This document shows positions 52,339 through 60,542 of a DNA stretch of 64,000 bases, one piece after another (position 1 is the first letter of the stretch; each line of letters begins with the position of its first letter). Origin of the DNA: JAMLJG01 sp035327585 (GTDB lineage Bacteria; Verrucomicrobiota; Kiritimatiellia; CAIVKH01); assembly GCA_035327585.1 (NCBI GenBank), contig DAOLDD010000004.1:62001-126000 (forward strand), written 5' to 3'. The position numbers and the translations under genes are program-made. Below the pieces are notes generated by a model. The model did not search any database. It saw only the letters and a list, made by a program, of their open reading frames with translations, and had not been told where the DNA came from.

Positions 52339-52587
52339 ATGGTCACCGCGGCATTAACGAGCAAAGGGCAACTTACCATTCCCAAATCCGTGAGGGATTC
52401 GCTCCGACTGCGCACGGGCGACCGGGTCGCGTTTGTGCTGCGGGGGGATTCCGAGGCGGTGATGAAGCCGGTGACGAAATCCGTGGATGAGGTGTTTGGA
52501 CGCCTGCACCGCCCGGGGCGGGCGCCGCTCACCCCCGACGCGATGAAATCGGCCGTCGCCAGAAAGCTGCGGAGCCGTCTTTCATGA
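52339..52587 (+). CDS. vapB: AbrB/MazE-type antitoxin (VapB)
   Basis: 82 residues. Residues 1-48 form a swapped-hairpin AbrB domain: SKGQLTIPKSVRDSLRLRTGDRVAFVL. The remaining tail (SVDEVFGRLHRPGRAPLTPD) is the flexible toxin-binding part. It neutralises the PIN toxin encoded by the next gene and should bind the inverted repeats in its promoter. AAGGAG lies eight bases upstream. The stop overlaps the toxin start (ATGA). Confidence 0.88.
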   Translation: MVTAALTSKGQLTIPKSVRDSLRLRTGDRVAFVLRGDSEAVMKPVTKSVDEVFGRLHRPGRAPLTPDAMKSAVARKLRSRLS

Positions 52588-52982
52588 TTGCGGTTGATAC
52601 GAACGTGCTCGTGCGGTTCCTTGTCCGCGATGATGAGAAGCAGGCCCAGGCGGTTCGCCGCCGTCTTCAGCACGCCGAACAAAATCGAGAGCGGCTGTTC
52701 ATCCCGTTGCCTGTGTTGCTGGAGACGGTTTGGGTGCTTGAAAGCGCGTACGACATGGCGAGGAGCGCCATCCTTGATGCCCTGCGGGATATGCGGCACA
52801 TGACCGTGTTCGAGTTCGAGGCCGTTGATGTGGTGGAGCGATTTCTTGCGGATGGAGACGCTGGCAAGGCCGACATGGCTGATCTGCTCATCGCACATTC
52901 CGCGCGCGCCGCCGGTTGTGACAAGGTCATCACCTTTGATCGCGGTGCCGCCCGACACCCGTTCGTCGAGCTGCTGAAGTAG
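52584..52982 (+). CDS. vapC: PIN-domain ribonuclease toxin (VapC)
   Basis: 132 residues, full-length PIN fold. The acidic metal site is present: D5 in VDTNVLVR, a Glu in LLETVWVLE, the Asp of ADMADLLIAH and the Asp of ITFDRGAARH. VapC toxins cut RNA (tRNA or rRNA) and stop translation when the antitoxin is degraded. Coupled by overlap to the antitoxin gene. Confidence 0.9.
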   Translation: MIAVDTNVLVRFLVRDDEKQAQAVRRRLQHAEQNRERLFIPLPVLLETVWVLESAYDMARSAILDALRDMRHMTVFEFEAVDVVERFLADGDAGKADMADLLIAHSARAAGCDKVITFDRGAARHPFVELLK

Positions 52983-53144
52983 GTCTGCACGACCCATGGG
53001 GCGATGCTTGTCGGCGGGGCGCTCAAGCGCGACATCGATTCCAGCTCGCGGTCCTTTGTCTCCCGCACGAAGCGCCAGACGAAGACGAAGGAGAGCGCGG
53101 CGCAGGCGGCGCTGAGGTGTCGCAAGTGCAAAGCCCCGGCGTGT

Positions 53145-54875
53145 TCAGGGCAGGACTTCGCGGCGGCCGTCGAGCTGGCGGTCGATCTCCGCCTGTTTCT
53201 GGTCGAGCAGGCCTTCGAGGGCGGCGCGCACGGCTTCGGAGAGGTCGCGCGCCTCCTCCAGGCGCGGCAGGTAGACGTAGGTCGCTCCGGCCGCGCGGAG
53301 GCGTTTCACCTCGGACAGCAGTTCGGTCGTGATGATGATCCGCGCGCTCGGGTTGATTTCCCTGAGCTGGCGCACGAGTTTTTCGTTCGTGATGCCCTTG
53401 AGCAGGCTTTCCGGCACGGTGCAGATGAAGAGCGCCGCATCGGCGGCGCCAGCCTTGAGCAGGGTGTCGCGCTGGCTCACGTCGCCATACACGATGTGCA
53501 CCCCGCGCTTCCTCAATTCCTCGAAGACCACGGGATTAAAGTCCACCACGGACACGCGGGGCAGCAGGTGCGGCGCGTGTTGCGTCAGCTCCTCCAGGAG
53601 GGAGCTGGCCTCGCGGAAGAAGCCGACGATCAGGATCCGGCCGGCCGACCCCGCGCCGGCGGTGGCCTCGGGCGCGGCGGTCGCCCCGGCGTCGAGATCC
53701 TTCAGGCCCGCGCGCTTCAGCACGGGAATCAGCCGGCGCACCAGCGGGTCGCTGTTGGAGATCGCGAGCGAGGAGAGGACGGCGAGCACGACGAAGGCCA
53801 GCGAGACGGCGGCGCTGGTGTCCGCCCCGATGTGGCCCGCCTGCACGCCGAGGGCGAGGATCACGAGGGAGAATTCGCTGATTTGCGCAAGGTTGATGCC
53901 GGGCAGCAGGCTGATGCGCAGGCCGGTGCGCATCAGGTACAGTGGCGTAAAGGTCGTCACGAGGCGGCTTGCGACGGTGAACACCGCCACGCCCGCGGCG
54001 AGGCCGATGACGCTCCAGGTGGGCAGCGGGATCGCGAGGCCGAGGCCGAGGAAGAACAGCGTGACGAAAAAATCGCGCAGGCTCGTCACCTTCGCGCCGA
54101 CGTCGAGCGCGTAAGGGAAGGTGGAGAGCGCGACGCCAGCGATCAGCGCGCCCATCGCGCGCGAGAGCTGGAGCTGCGCCGCCAGTTCGCCGATCATGAA
54201 GCACCACGCCAGCGCGCCGACCAGCATGAGTTCCGGCAGGCGGGCCACGCGGCGGAAAATGGCGGGGAGGATGTAGCGCGCCACCGCGAGCGCGGTGGCC
54301 ACCAGCACGACCACGCGCAGGAGCGAGAGCAGCAGCACGCTGACCTTCAGGTCGTTCAGGTTCGGCTGCACCGCGAGGAACAGGATCGAGAACAGGTCCT
54401 GCAGGACGACGATGCCCAGCGTGATGCGGCCCGCGAGCGTGTCGAGCTCGCGCCGGTCATAGAGCAGTTTGACGATCACGACGGTGCAACTGCACGCCGT
54501 GGCGACCGCCAGGTAGAGGGCGGCCCAGCGGCCGTCCCGGCCCAGCGGGAAGCCGACGGCCCAGAACACCGCGATGCCGAGCAGCAGCCCGCCAAGAATC
54601 TGCACGCTGGAGGTGACGGTGATGGATTTCCCGGCGGAGGCGATTTTCTTCAGGTCGATTTCGAGCCCGATCATGAACAGCAGGAAGAGCAGACCGAGTT
54701 CGGAAATCAAACCGATGGCGCGCGGGTCGCTCACCAAATTGAGGCAGGCGGGGCCGACGACGAAGCCACCGAGCAGGTAGGCAAGCAGCGGCGGCTGACG
54801 AACGGCGTGCGCGAGCAGGCCCAGCAACCATGCCGTGATGACGCAGATGCCGATGTCCTGGATGAGTTGCGGCAT
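53145..54875 (-). CDS. Kef-type monovalent cation:proton antiporter with RCK domain (CPA2)
   Basis: 576 residues. Twelve or so helices with an N-terminal core (LLGGFVVGPACL, LGLLFLLFMIGLEIDL, VLQDLFSILFLAV, SRAMGALIAGVALSTFPYALDV) and a cytoplasmic RCK domain (about 415-565) with ILIVGFFREASSLLEEL and VYGDVSQRDTLLKAG. The nucleotide loop is VGFFREAS instead of the usual GxGxxG, so nucleotide regulation may differ. Likely K+ or Na+ efflux coupled to H+. It converges with vapC; 162 bases between them hold no clear feature. Confidence 0.88.
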   Translation of the reverse strand: MPQLIQDIGICVITAWLLGLLAHAVRQPPLLAYLLGGFVVGPACLNLVSDPRAIGLISELGLLFLLFMIGLEIDLKKIASAGKSITVTSSVQILGGLLLGIAVFWAVGFPLGRDGRWAALYLAVATACSCTVVIVKLLYDRRELDTLAGRITLGIVVLQDLFSILFLAVQPNLNDLKVSVLLLSLLRVVVLVATALAVARYILPAIFRRVARLPELMLVGALAWCFMIGELAAQLQLSRAMGALIAGVALSTFPYALDVGAKVTSLRDFFVTLFFLGLGLAIPLPTWSVIGLAAGVAVFTVASRLVTTFTPLYLMRTGLRISLLPGINLAQISEFSLVILALGVQAGHIGADTSAAVSLAFVVLAVLSSLAISNSDPLVRRLIPVLKRAGLKDLDAGATAAPEATAGAGSAGRILIVGFFREASSLLEELTQHAPHLLPRVSVVDFNPVVFEELRKRGVHIVYGDVSQRDTLLKAGAADAALFICTVPESLLKGITNEKLVRQLREINPSARIIITTELLSEVKRLRAAGATYVYLPRLEEARDLSEAVRAALEGLLDQKQAEIDRQLDGRREVLP

Positions 54876-54985
54876 ATCAGAATCGTGCTTCTATTGCAGG
54901 AGGCGGCGAAATGGCTCAATGCCCAATGACCCCTGAAATGAAATCCGTATTGGTCATTTTGTCATTCGGACTTGGGCATTCCGGT

Positions 54986-56752
54986 TTATTCCCAGCGCGG
55001 GCCGGATGGGCGTTTGGCGGGCCGGTGGTGGGGTGGGGCGCCGTGGGGGCGCTTGTGGAAGCCGCCGGGCCGCTTGCCCGCGGCGTGGCCGCGGCCCATG
55101 CCGTGCGTGGGGTCGGTTTCGACGACGGCGCGGACTGGGCGTCCATGGAACTCCGCGCGGTTCAGCCCGGGCAGAATCAGGTCGGCGGCCTCGGATGACA
55201 CCTCGAATACGCTGTCCTGCTCCATGATCCGGATCCGGCCGAGGCGCAGTTTCGGGCCGGGCGTGGCGCGGTTGATGATGGAAATCAGCAGCGGCGGCGT
55301 AAGTCCGTTGCGCCCGCCAATGTTGACGCGCAGGCGTACGACGTTGCCGGATAGCGGTTCGCCGACCGGCGCGGTGCGTTCGAGGCGCGGCCCGCGTTCC
55401 GGCCTGTCGCGGTGCTCGTGCGGCGGCGCGGCATTCAGGTCCGGCGCGCTCTTGTAGTAGTCGAGGAACCGCGCCAGGTCGCGCAGGGCGAAGCGCTGGA
55501 TGAGTTCCTCGCGCGACAGGCCGTCCAGCGCCTCGTTGATCCGCGGCATGAAGGCGTCCAGTTCGCCGGACGGGGGCGGCATGGCCTTGATCCGCTCCAA
55601 CTGGGCCAGCAACTGCGCCTCGCAAATTTCACGCCCGCCAGGGACCTGCTTGTTCTCAAAGCGCTTGTTCATGATGCGCTCAATGGCGCGGATCTTGTAG
55701 TGCTCGCGCATGTGAATGAGCACGATGGAGATGCCGGCCTTGCCCGCGCGCCCGGTGCGGCCGCTGCGGTGCGTGTAGACGTCGGGGTCGCCGGGCAGGT
55801 CGTAGTTGATGACGTGCGTGAGGTCGTCCACGTCGAGGCCGCGCGCGGCTACGTCGGTGGCGACGAGGATTTGCACCGTGCGCTGGCGGAACGCGCGCAT
55901 GACGCGGTCGCGCTGGTCCTGCGAGAGGTCGCCGTGCAGCGTGTCCGCGTTGTAGCCGTCGGTGGTGAGCCGCGCCGCCACGTCCTGCGTCTCCTGCCGG
56001 GTGCGGCAGAACACGATGCCGTAGAGGCCGGGGCGCGCGTCGATGATGCGTTTGAGCGCCTCATAGCGGTCGCGGGCGTGAACCGTGTAGCACTCGTGCG
56101 TGACGTTCGCGGCGCCGGCGTTGCGCGTGCCGAGGATGATTTCCTCGGGGTCGTTCATGTACTTGGCGGCCATCGCGGCGACCTGTTTGGGCATCGTCGC
56201 GGAGAAGAGCAGGGTGCGCGCCTGGTCGGGCACGTCCTTGAGGATCGACTCCAGCTCCTCTTGGAAGCCCATGTTGAGCATCTCGTCCGCCTCGTCGAGC
56301 ACGACGCGCTGGACGTGGTCGAGTTTGACGCAGCCGCGCCGCATCAGGTCATTCAGGCGGCCGGGCGTGGCGGCGAGGATGTGCACGCCGCGCTGCAACT
56401 GGCGGATCTGGGTCTGGATCGGCGCGCCGCCGTACACCGCGAGCACGCGCAGGTGCGGGGCGAAGCGTCCGAAGTCGGCGAGGTCCTTCGCGATCTGCAC
56501 GCACAACTCGCGGGTCGGCGCGAGTACGAGCGCCTGGATGCGCGCCTGCGCCGGGTCGGTCAGCTGCAGCAACGGCAGGCCGAACGCCGCGGTCTTGCCG
56601 GTCCCGGTCTGCGCGAGGGCGACCAGGTCGCGCTGGCCCTGGATCAGCAGCGGGATCACCTTCTCCTGCACCGGGGTGGGTGTTTCAAAGCCGAGTTCCG
56701 CCACGCCTTTTTGCAGGTCCGGGGAGAGTCCGAGGGTTGTGAAGCTGCTCAT
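54986..56752 (-). CDS. deaD: DEAD-box RNA helicase (DeaD/CsdA type)
   Basis: 588 residues. Helicase core with Q motif TPTPVQEKVI, Walker A AQTGTGKT, PTRELCVQ, DEADEML, SAT and HRSGRTGRAG. After it a linker of about 90 residues and a DbpA-like RNA-binding domain (about 475-545) ending before a basic Gly/Pro/His tail. It remodels RNA in ribosome assembly and mRNA decay, often at low temperature. ATG 56752 is chosen because the fold starts at SSFTTLGLSPDL; an upstream in-frame start lacks support. Confidence 0.93.
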   Translation of the reverse strand: MSSFTTLGLSPDLQKGVAELGFETPTPVQEKVIPLLIQGQRDLVALAQTGTGKTAAFGLPLLQLTDPAQARIQALVLAPTRELCVQIAKDLADFGRFAPHLRVLAVYGGAPIQTQIRQLQRGVHILAATPGRLNDLMRRGCVKLDHVQRVVLDEADEMLNMGFQEELESILKDVPDQARTLLFSATMPKQVAAMAAKYMNDPEEIILGTRNAGAANVTHECYTVHARDRYEALKRIIDARPGLYGIVFCRTRQETQDVAARLTTDGYNADTLHGDLSQDQRDRVMRAFRQRTVQILVATDVAARGLDVDDLTHVINYDLPGDPDVYTHRSGRTGRAGKAGISIVLIHMREHYKIRAIERIMNKRFENKQVPGGREICEAQLLAQLERIKAMPPPSGELDAFMPRINEALDGLSREELIQRFALRDLARFLDYYKSAPDLNAAPPHEHRDRPERGPRLERTAPVGEPLSGNVVRLRVNIGGRNGLTPPLLISIINRATPGPKLRLGRIRIMEQDSVFEVSSEAADLILPGLNRAEFHGRPVRAVVETDPTHGMGRGHAAGKRPGGFHKRPHGAPPHHRPAKRPSGPRWE

Positions 56753-56796
56753 GGGGAGACGGTGTAGCGGGTTCGGGCGCGAACGGCGAAGCAAAT

Positions 56797-56996
56797 TTTA
56801 ACCACGGAGGCACGGAGGGCGCGGGGAACACGGGGACGATTGACCCGCCGCGATCGGTTTGTGCCCGTCCTCGTCGTCGTCCTCACCTTTCGATTTCGAG
56901 AACGAGGAGTGAGGACGAGAACGAGGATGAATAGGGGCGGCGCAATCCACGCTTGTCCACCCGCGCGGGGGTGTGTACATACGACGGCTTCCTCCC
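56797..56996. repeat. Repeat-rich space upstream of guaA
   Basis: TTAACCACGGAGGCACGGAGG (begins 56797, given here for its key ACCACGGAGG and GCACGGAGG halves) repeats the element near 33155. A 20-base imperfect inverted repeat follows: CGTCCTCGTCGTCGTCCTCAC (56866-56886, arm of CGTCCTC units) against GTGAGGACGAGAACGAGGA (56909-56927). Similar in style to the element at 25101-25164. The guaA promoter lies at its right end. Confidence 0.5.
56953..56981 (+). promoter_or_regulatory. Promoter of guaA
   Basis: TTGTCC (56953-56958), 17 bases, TACATA (56976-56981), with CAATCC and GCTTG just before and a GTG ahead of the -10. The carB promoter has the same layout. The ATG is 15 bases further on with no ribosome site, so the leader would be about nine bases. 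Confidence 0.6.
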
Positions 56997-58592
56997 ATGA
57001 CGCACGACTGGATCGCCATTCTCGATTTCGGCTCGCAATACACGCAGCTCATTGCGCGGCGCATCCGCGAGCTGCACGTGTACTGCGAGATCCTGCCGTG
57101 CGACACGGCGGCGGCGGAGCTCGCCGCGCGCAAGGCCGCTGGCGTGATCCTGTCCGGCGGCCCGGCCAGCGTTTACGAGGACGGCGCGCCGTCGTGCGAT
57201 CCGGCGATTTTCGAGCTTGGCGTCCCGGTGCTCGGCGTCTGCTACGGCATGCAGCTCATGGCCCGTCAACTGGGCGGCCGCGTGGAGCCGGGGTCCACGC
57301 GCGAATTCGGCCACGCGGAGGTCCGCGCGCGCGGGCATACGAAGCTGCTCGCCGGCATCCAGGACCGCGCGAACGTGGAGGGCCACGGGCTGCTTCACGT
57401 GTGGATGAGCCACGGCGACAAGGTGGCCGCGTTGCCGGAAGGCTTCAAACTGATGGCCTCCACCGATGCCTGCCCCATCGCGGGCATGGCGGACGAAGCG
57501 CGGCGTTTTTATGGCGTGCAGTTCCACCCCGAGGTGACGCATACGCACCAGGGCGCGGCGATCCTGCGCCGCTTCGTGCGCGACCTGTGCGGCACGAAGG
57601 GCGACTGGCGGATGGGCGACTACGTGGAAGAGGCGACGGCCCGCATCCGCGCGCAGGTCGGCGCGGACCATGTGCTGCTCGGGTTGTCCGGCGGCGTGGA
57701 CAGCTCCGTTGCGGCGGCGCTGATTCACAAGGCGATTGGCGATCAACTCACCTGCGTGTTCGTCGACCACGGCCTGTTGCGCCTGAACGAGGCGGAGCAG
57801 GTGATGGAGACGTTCGCGAAGAACCTCGGCGTGCGTGTCATCCATGTGAACGCGGAGGAACGTTTCATGACGAAGCTCGCGGGCGTCGAGGACCCGGAGC
57901 AGAAGCGCAAAATCATCGGCCGCGAATTTGTCGAAGTCTTCCAGGCGGAATCCGAAACCCTCAAGCAAACCGACCGCGCCGTAAAGTGGCTCGCGCAGGG
58001 CACGATTTATCCCGACGTCATCGAATCCGCCGGAGTGAAAGGCAAGAAGGCGACGACCATCAAGTCGCACCACAACGTCGGCGGCCTGCCGGAGACGCTG
58101 CACCTGAAGCTGCTCGAACCGCTGCGCGAGTTGTTCAAGGACGAGGTGCGCCAGCTCGGCCTCGAACTCGGCCTGCCGCGCGACATGGTGTACCGCCATC
58201 CGTTTCCCGGCCCCGGCCTCGGCGTGCGCATCCTTGGCGAAGTGAAAAAAGAATACGCCGACCTGCTGCGCCGGGCGGACGCGATTTTTATCGAGGAGCT
58301 GCGCAACACGCCGTCCGCCGACGGGCGCAGTTGGTATGACGACACCGCGCAGGCGTTCGCCGTCTTCCTGCCCGTGCGGAGCGTGGGCGTGATGGGCGAC
58401 GGGCGCACCTACGAATATGTCGTCGCATTGCGCGCCGTGCAGACCACGGATTTTATGACCGCCCACTGGGCGCACCTGCCGCACGAACTCCTGAGCCGCG
58501 TCGCGAACCGGATCATCAACGAAGTCCGCGGCCTCAACCGCGTCGTCTATGATATCAGCAGCAAGCCCCCCGCGACGATCGAGTGGGAATAG
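56997..58592 (+). CDS. guaA: GMP synthase (glutamine-hydrolysing)
   Basis: 531 residues. Converts XMP to GMP with glutamine and ATP, the last step of guanine nucleotide synthesis. N-terminal class I amidotransferase with nucleophile C82 in GVCYGMQ and the His/Glu of FHPEVTHT; ATP-pyrophosphatase with LSGGVDSSVAAALI near 220; C-terminal dimerisation domain with VQTTDFMTAHWAHLP. ATG 56997 fits the standard N-terminus and the promoter position; an in-frame ATG at 56973 lies within the -10 region and is unlikely. Confidence 0.96.
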   Translation: MTHDWIAILDFGSQYTQLIARRIRELHVYCEILPCDTAAAELAARKAAGVILSGGPASVYEDGAPSCDPAIFELGVPVLGVCYGMQLMARQLGGRVEPGSTREFGHAEVRARGHTKLLAGIQDRANVEGHGLLHVWMSHGDKVAALPEGFKLMASTDACPIAGMADEARRFYGVQFHPEVTHTHQGAAILRRFVRDLCGTKGDWRMGDYVEEATARIRAQVGADHVLLGLSGGVDSSVAAALIHKAIGDQLTCVFVDHGLLRLNEAEQVMETFAKNLGVRVIHVNAEERFMTKLAGVEDPEQKRKIIGREFVEVFQAESETLKQTDRAVKWLAQGTIYPDVIESAGVKGKKATTIKSHHNVGGLPETLHLKLLEPLRELFKDEVRQLGLELGLPRDMVYRHPFPGPGLGVRILGEVKKEYADLLRRADAIFIEELRNTPSADGRSWYDDTAQAFAVFLPVRSVGVMGDGRTYEYVVALRAVQTTDFMTAHWAHLPHELLSRVANRIINEVRGLNRVVYDISSKPPATIEWE

Positions 58593-58632
58593 ATCGTCGC
58601 CGCGCGCAACATATTCAAATGAGGTAATTCAA

Positions 58633-60465
58633 ATGCCACGTCTACGCAGTCACACCACCACGCAGGGCCGGCTCATGGCGGGGGCGCGCAGCCTCTGGCG
58701 GGCCAACGGGATGAAGGAAAACCAGATCGGCAAGCCGATCGTGGCCGTGGTCAATTCCTTCACCCAGTTCGTGCCCGGCCACGCGCACCTGCACGGGGTG
58801 GGCCAATTCGTCAAGGGCCTCATCGAGGCGCAGGGCTGCTTCGCCGCCGAGTTCAACACCATCGCGGTGGATGACGGCATCGCGATGGGCCACGACGGCA
58901 TGCTCTATTCGCTGCCTTCGCGCGAGGTGATCGCCGACAGCGTGGAATACATGGTCAACGCGCACATGGCCGACGCGATGGTCTGCATCAGCAACTGCGA
59001 CAAGATCACGCCCGGCATGCTGATGGCCGCGATGCGCCTGAACATTCCCACGATCTTTGTGTCGGGCGGCCCGATGGAGGCGGGGCGGGTCGGCGACAAG
59101 AAGTACGACCTGGTGGACGCCATGGTCATGGGCGGCGACAAGAACGTGTCCGAAGAAACGCTGGCGCAGGTCGAACAGTCCGCCTGCCCCACCTGCGGGT
59201 CCTGCTCCGGCATGTTCACGGCCAATTCGATGAACTGCCTGAACGAGGCGCTGGGCCTGGCCCTGCCCGGCAACGGCACGATCGTGGCGACGCACGCGAA
59301 CCGGCGCGAACTCTTCGCCCGCGCCGCGCGCCGCATCGTGGAGATGACCCATGCGTGGTACCGCGACGGCGACGCGTCCGTACTGCCCCGAAATGTCGGA
59401 AGCAAGAGCGCCTTCTGCAATGCGATGGCGCTGGACGTGGCGATGGGCGGTTCGACGAACACCGTGCTGCACATCCTCGCGATCGCCCACGAGGCGGGGG
59501 TGGACTTTACGATGAAGGATATCGACGCGATTTCGCGCCGCGTGCCCTGCATCTGCAAGGTGGCGCCCAGTTCGCACTATCACATTGAGGACGTGAACCG
59601 CGCCGGCGGCATCCTGCGTATTCTCGGCGAACTCGACACGGCGGGCCTGCTGGATTCCAGCGTACGCCGCGCGGACGGGTTGACGCTCAAGGAGGCCATC
59701 GCGCGCTACGACATCACGCGGCCCGATCCGACGGCGGAGGCGCTCGCGATCTACCGCAGCGCGCCCGGCGGCGGCCGCAACCTCACGTTCGCCTCGCAGT
59801 CCACGATGTTCGAGCAGCTCGACACGGACCGGGTGGCGGGGTGCGTGCGCGATGTGGCCCATGCGTACTACCCGGACGGCGGACTCGCCGTGCTCTACGG
59901 CAACATCGCCCGCAAGGGGTGCATCGTGAAAACCGCCGGGGTGGACAAATCGTTGTTCCTCTTCACCGGCAAGGCCCGGATCTTCGAATCCCAGGAGGCG
60001 GCCTGCTCCGGCATTCTCAATGGCGACATCCAGGCCGGCGACGCGGTGGTGATTCGCTACGAGGGGCCGCGCGGCGGGCCGGGCATGCAGGAAATGCTTT
60101 ACCCCACCTCCTACCTCAAGTCGCTTGGCCTCGGCAAAGCCTGCGCGCTGATCACGGACGGTCGTTTCTCCGGCGGCACCTCCGGCCTGTCCATCGGCCA
60201 CGTGTCGCCCGAAGCGGCGGCGGGCGGCGCCATTGCGCTGGTGCGGGACGGCGACGCGATTGAAATCAGCATTCCCGACCGTTCGATCCGGCTGGCCGTT
60301 TCCGACGAGGAACTGGCGCGGCGCGAGGCGGCGGAACAGGCCCGCGGCAAGCAGGCCTACCGCCCCGCGACGGAGCGCCCCCGCAAGGTCTCCAACGCCC
60401 TGCGCCTCTACGCCCACCACGTCACCTCCGCCGACCAGGGCGCCGTGCGTGCGCCGATTGAGTAG
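58633..60465 (+). CDS. ilvD: Dihydroxy-acid dehydratase
   Basis: 610 residues. Dehydrates 2,3-dihydroxy-isovalerate and -methylvalerate in the isoleucine/valine pathway, using an iron-sulfur cluster. Cluster cysteines are visible in CISNCDKITPGM and in the CPTCGSCSGMFTANSM stretch; SVDGGI-type VAVDDGIAMGHDGM and TDGRFSGGTSGLSIGH mark the two halves. Length and motif arrangement fit the larger ilvD branch. A GAGG site precedes ATG 58633. It follows guaA by 40 bases. Confidence 0.95.
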   Translation: MPRLRSHTTTQGRLMAGARSLWRANGMKENQIGKPIVAVVNSFTQFVPGHAHLHGVGQFVKGLIEAQGCFAAEFNTIAVDDGIAMGHDGMLYSLPSREVIADSVEYMVNAHMADAMVCISNCDKITPGMLMAAMRLNIPTIFVSGGPMEAGRVGDKKYDLVDAMVMGGDKNVSEETLAQVEQSACPTCGSCSGMFTANSMNCLNEALGLALPGNGTIVATHANRRELFARAARRIVEMTHAWYRDGDASVLPRNVGSKSAFCNAMALDVAMGGSTNTVLHILAIAHEAGVDFTMKDIDAISRRVPCICKVAPSSHYHIEDVNRAGGILRILGELDTAGLLDSSVRRADGLTLKEAIARYDITRPDPTAEALAIYRSAPGGGRNLTFASQSTMFEQLDTDRVAGCVRDVAHAYYPDGGLAVLYGNIARKGCIVKTAGVDKSLFLFTGKARIFESQEAACSGILNGDIQAGDAVVIRYEGPRGGPGMQEMLYPTSYLKSLGLGKACALITDGRFSGGTSGLSIGHVSPEAAAGGAIALVRDGDAIEISIPDRSIRLAVSDEELARREAAEQARGKQAYRPATERPRKVSNALRLYAHHVTSADQGAVRAPIE

Positions 60466-60483
60466 GTCGGCGGCAATCCTTGC

Positions 60484-60512
60484 TTGTTCCCTGTCGCCCC
60501 GGCGTGTACATA
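60484..60512 (+). promoter_or_regulatory. Promoter of carB
   Basis: TTGTTC (60484-60489), 17 bases, TACATA (60507-60512), preceded by GGCGGCAATCC and GCTTG as in the guaA promoter. The transcript would start near 60519, about 24 bases before the ATG. A short dyad ACACGCCGGTG lies between -10 and ATG. Confidence 0.6.
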
Positions 60513-60542
60513 GGACCGGATTTTACACGCCGGTGAACACCT

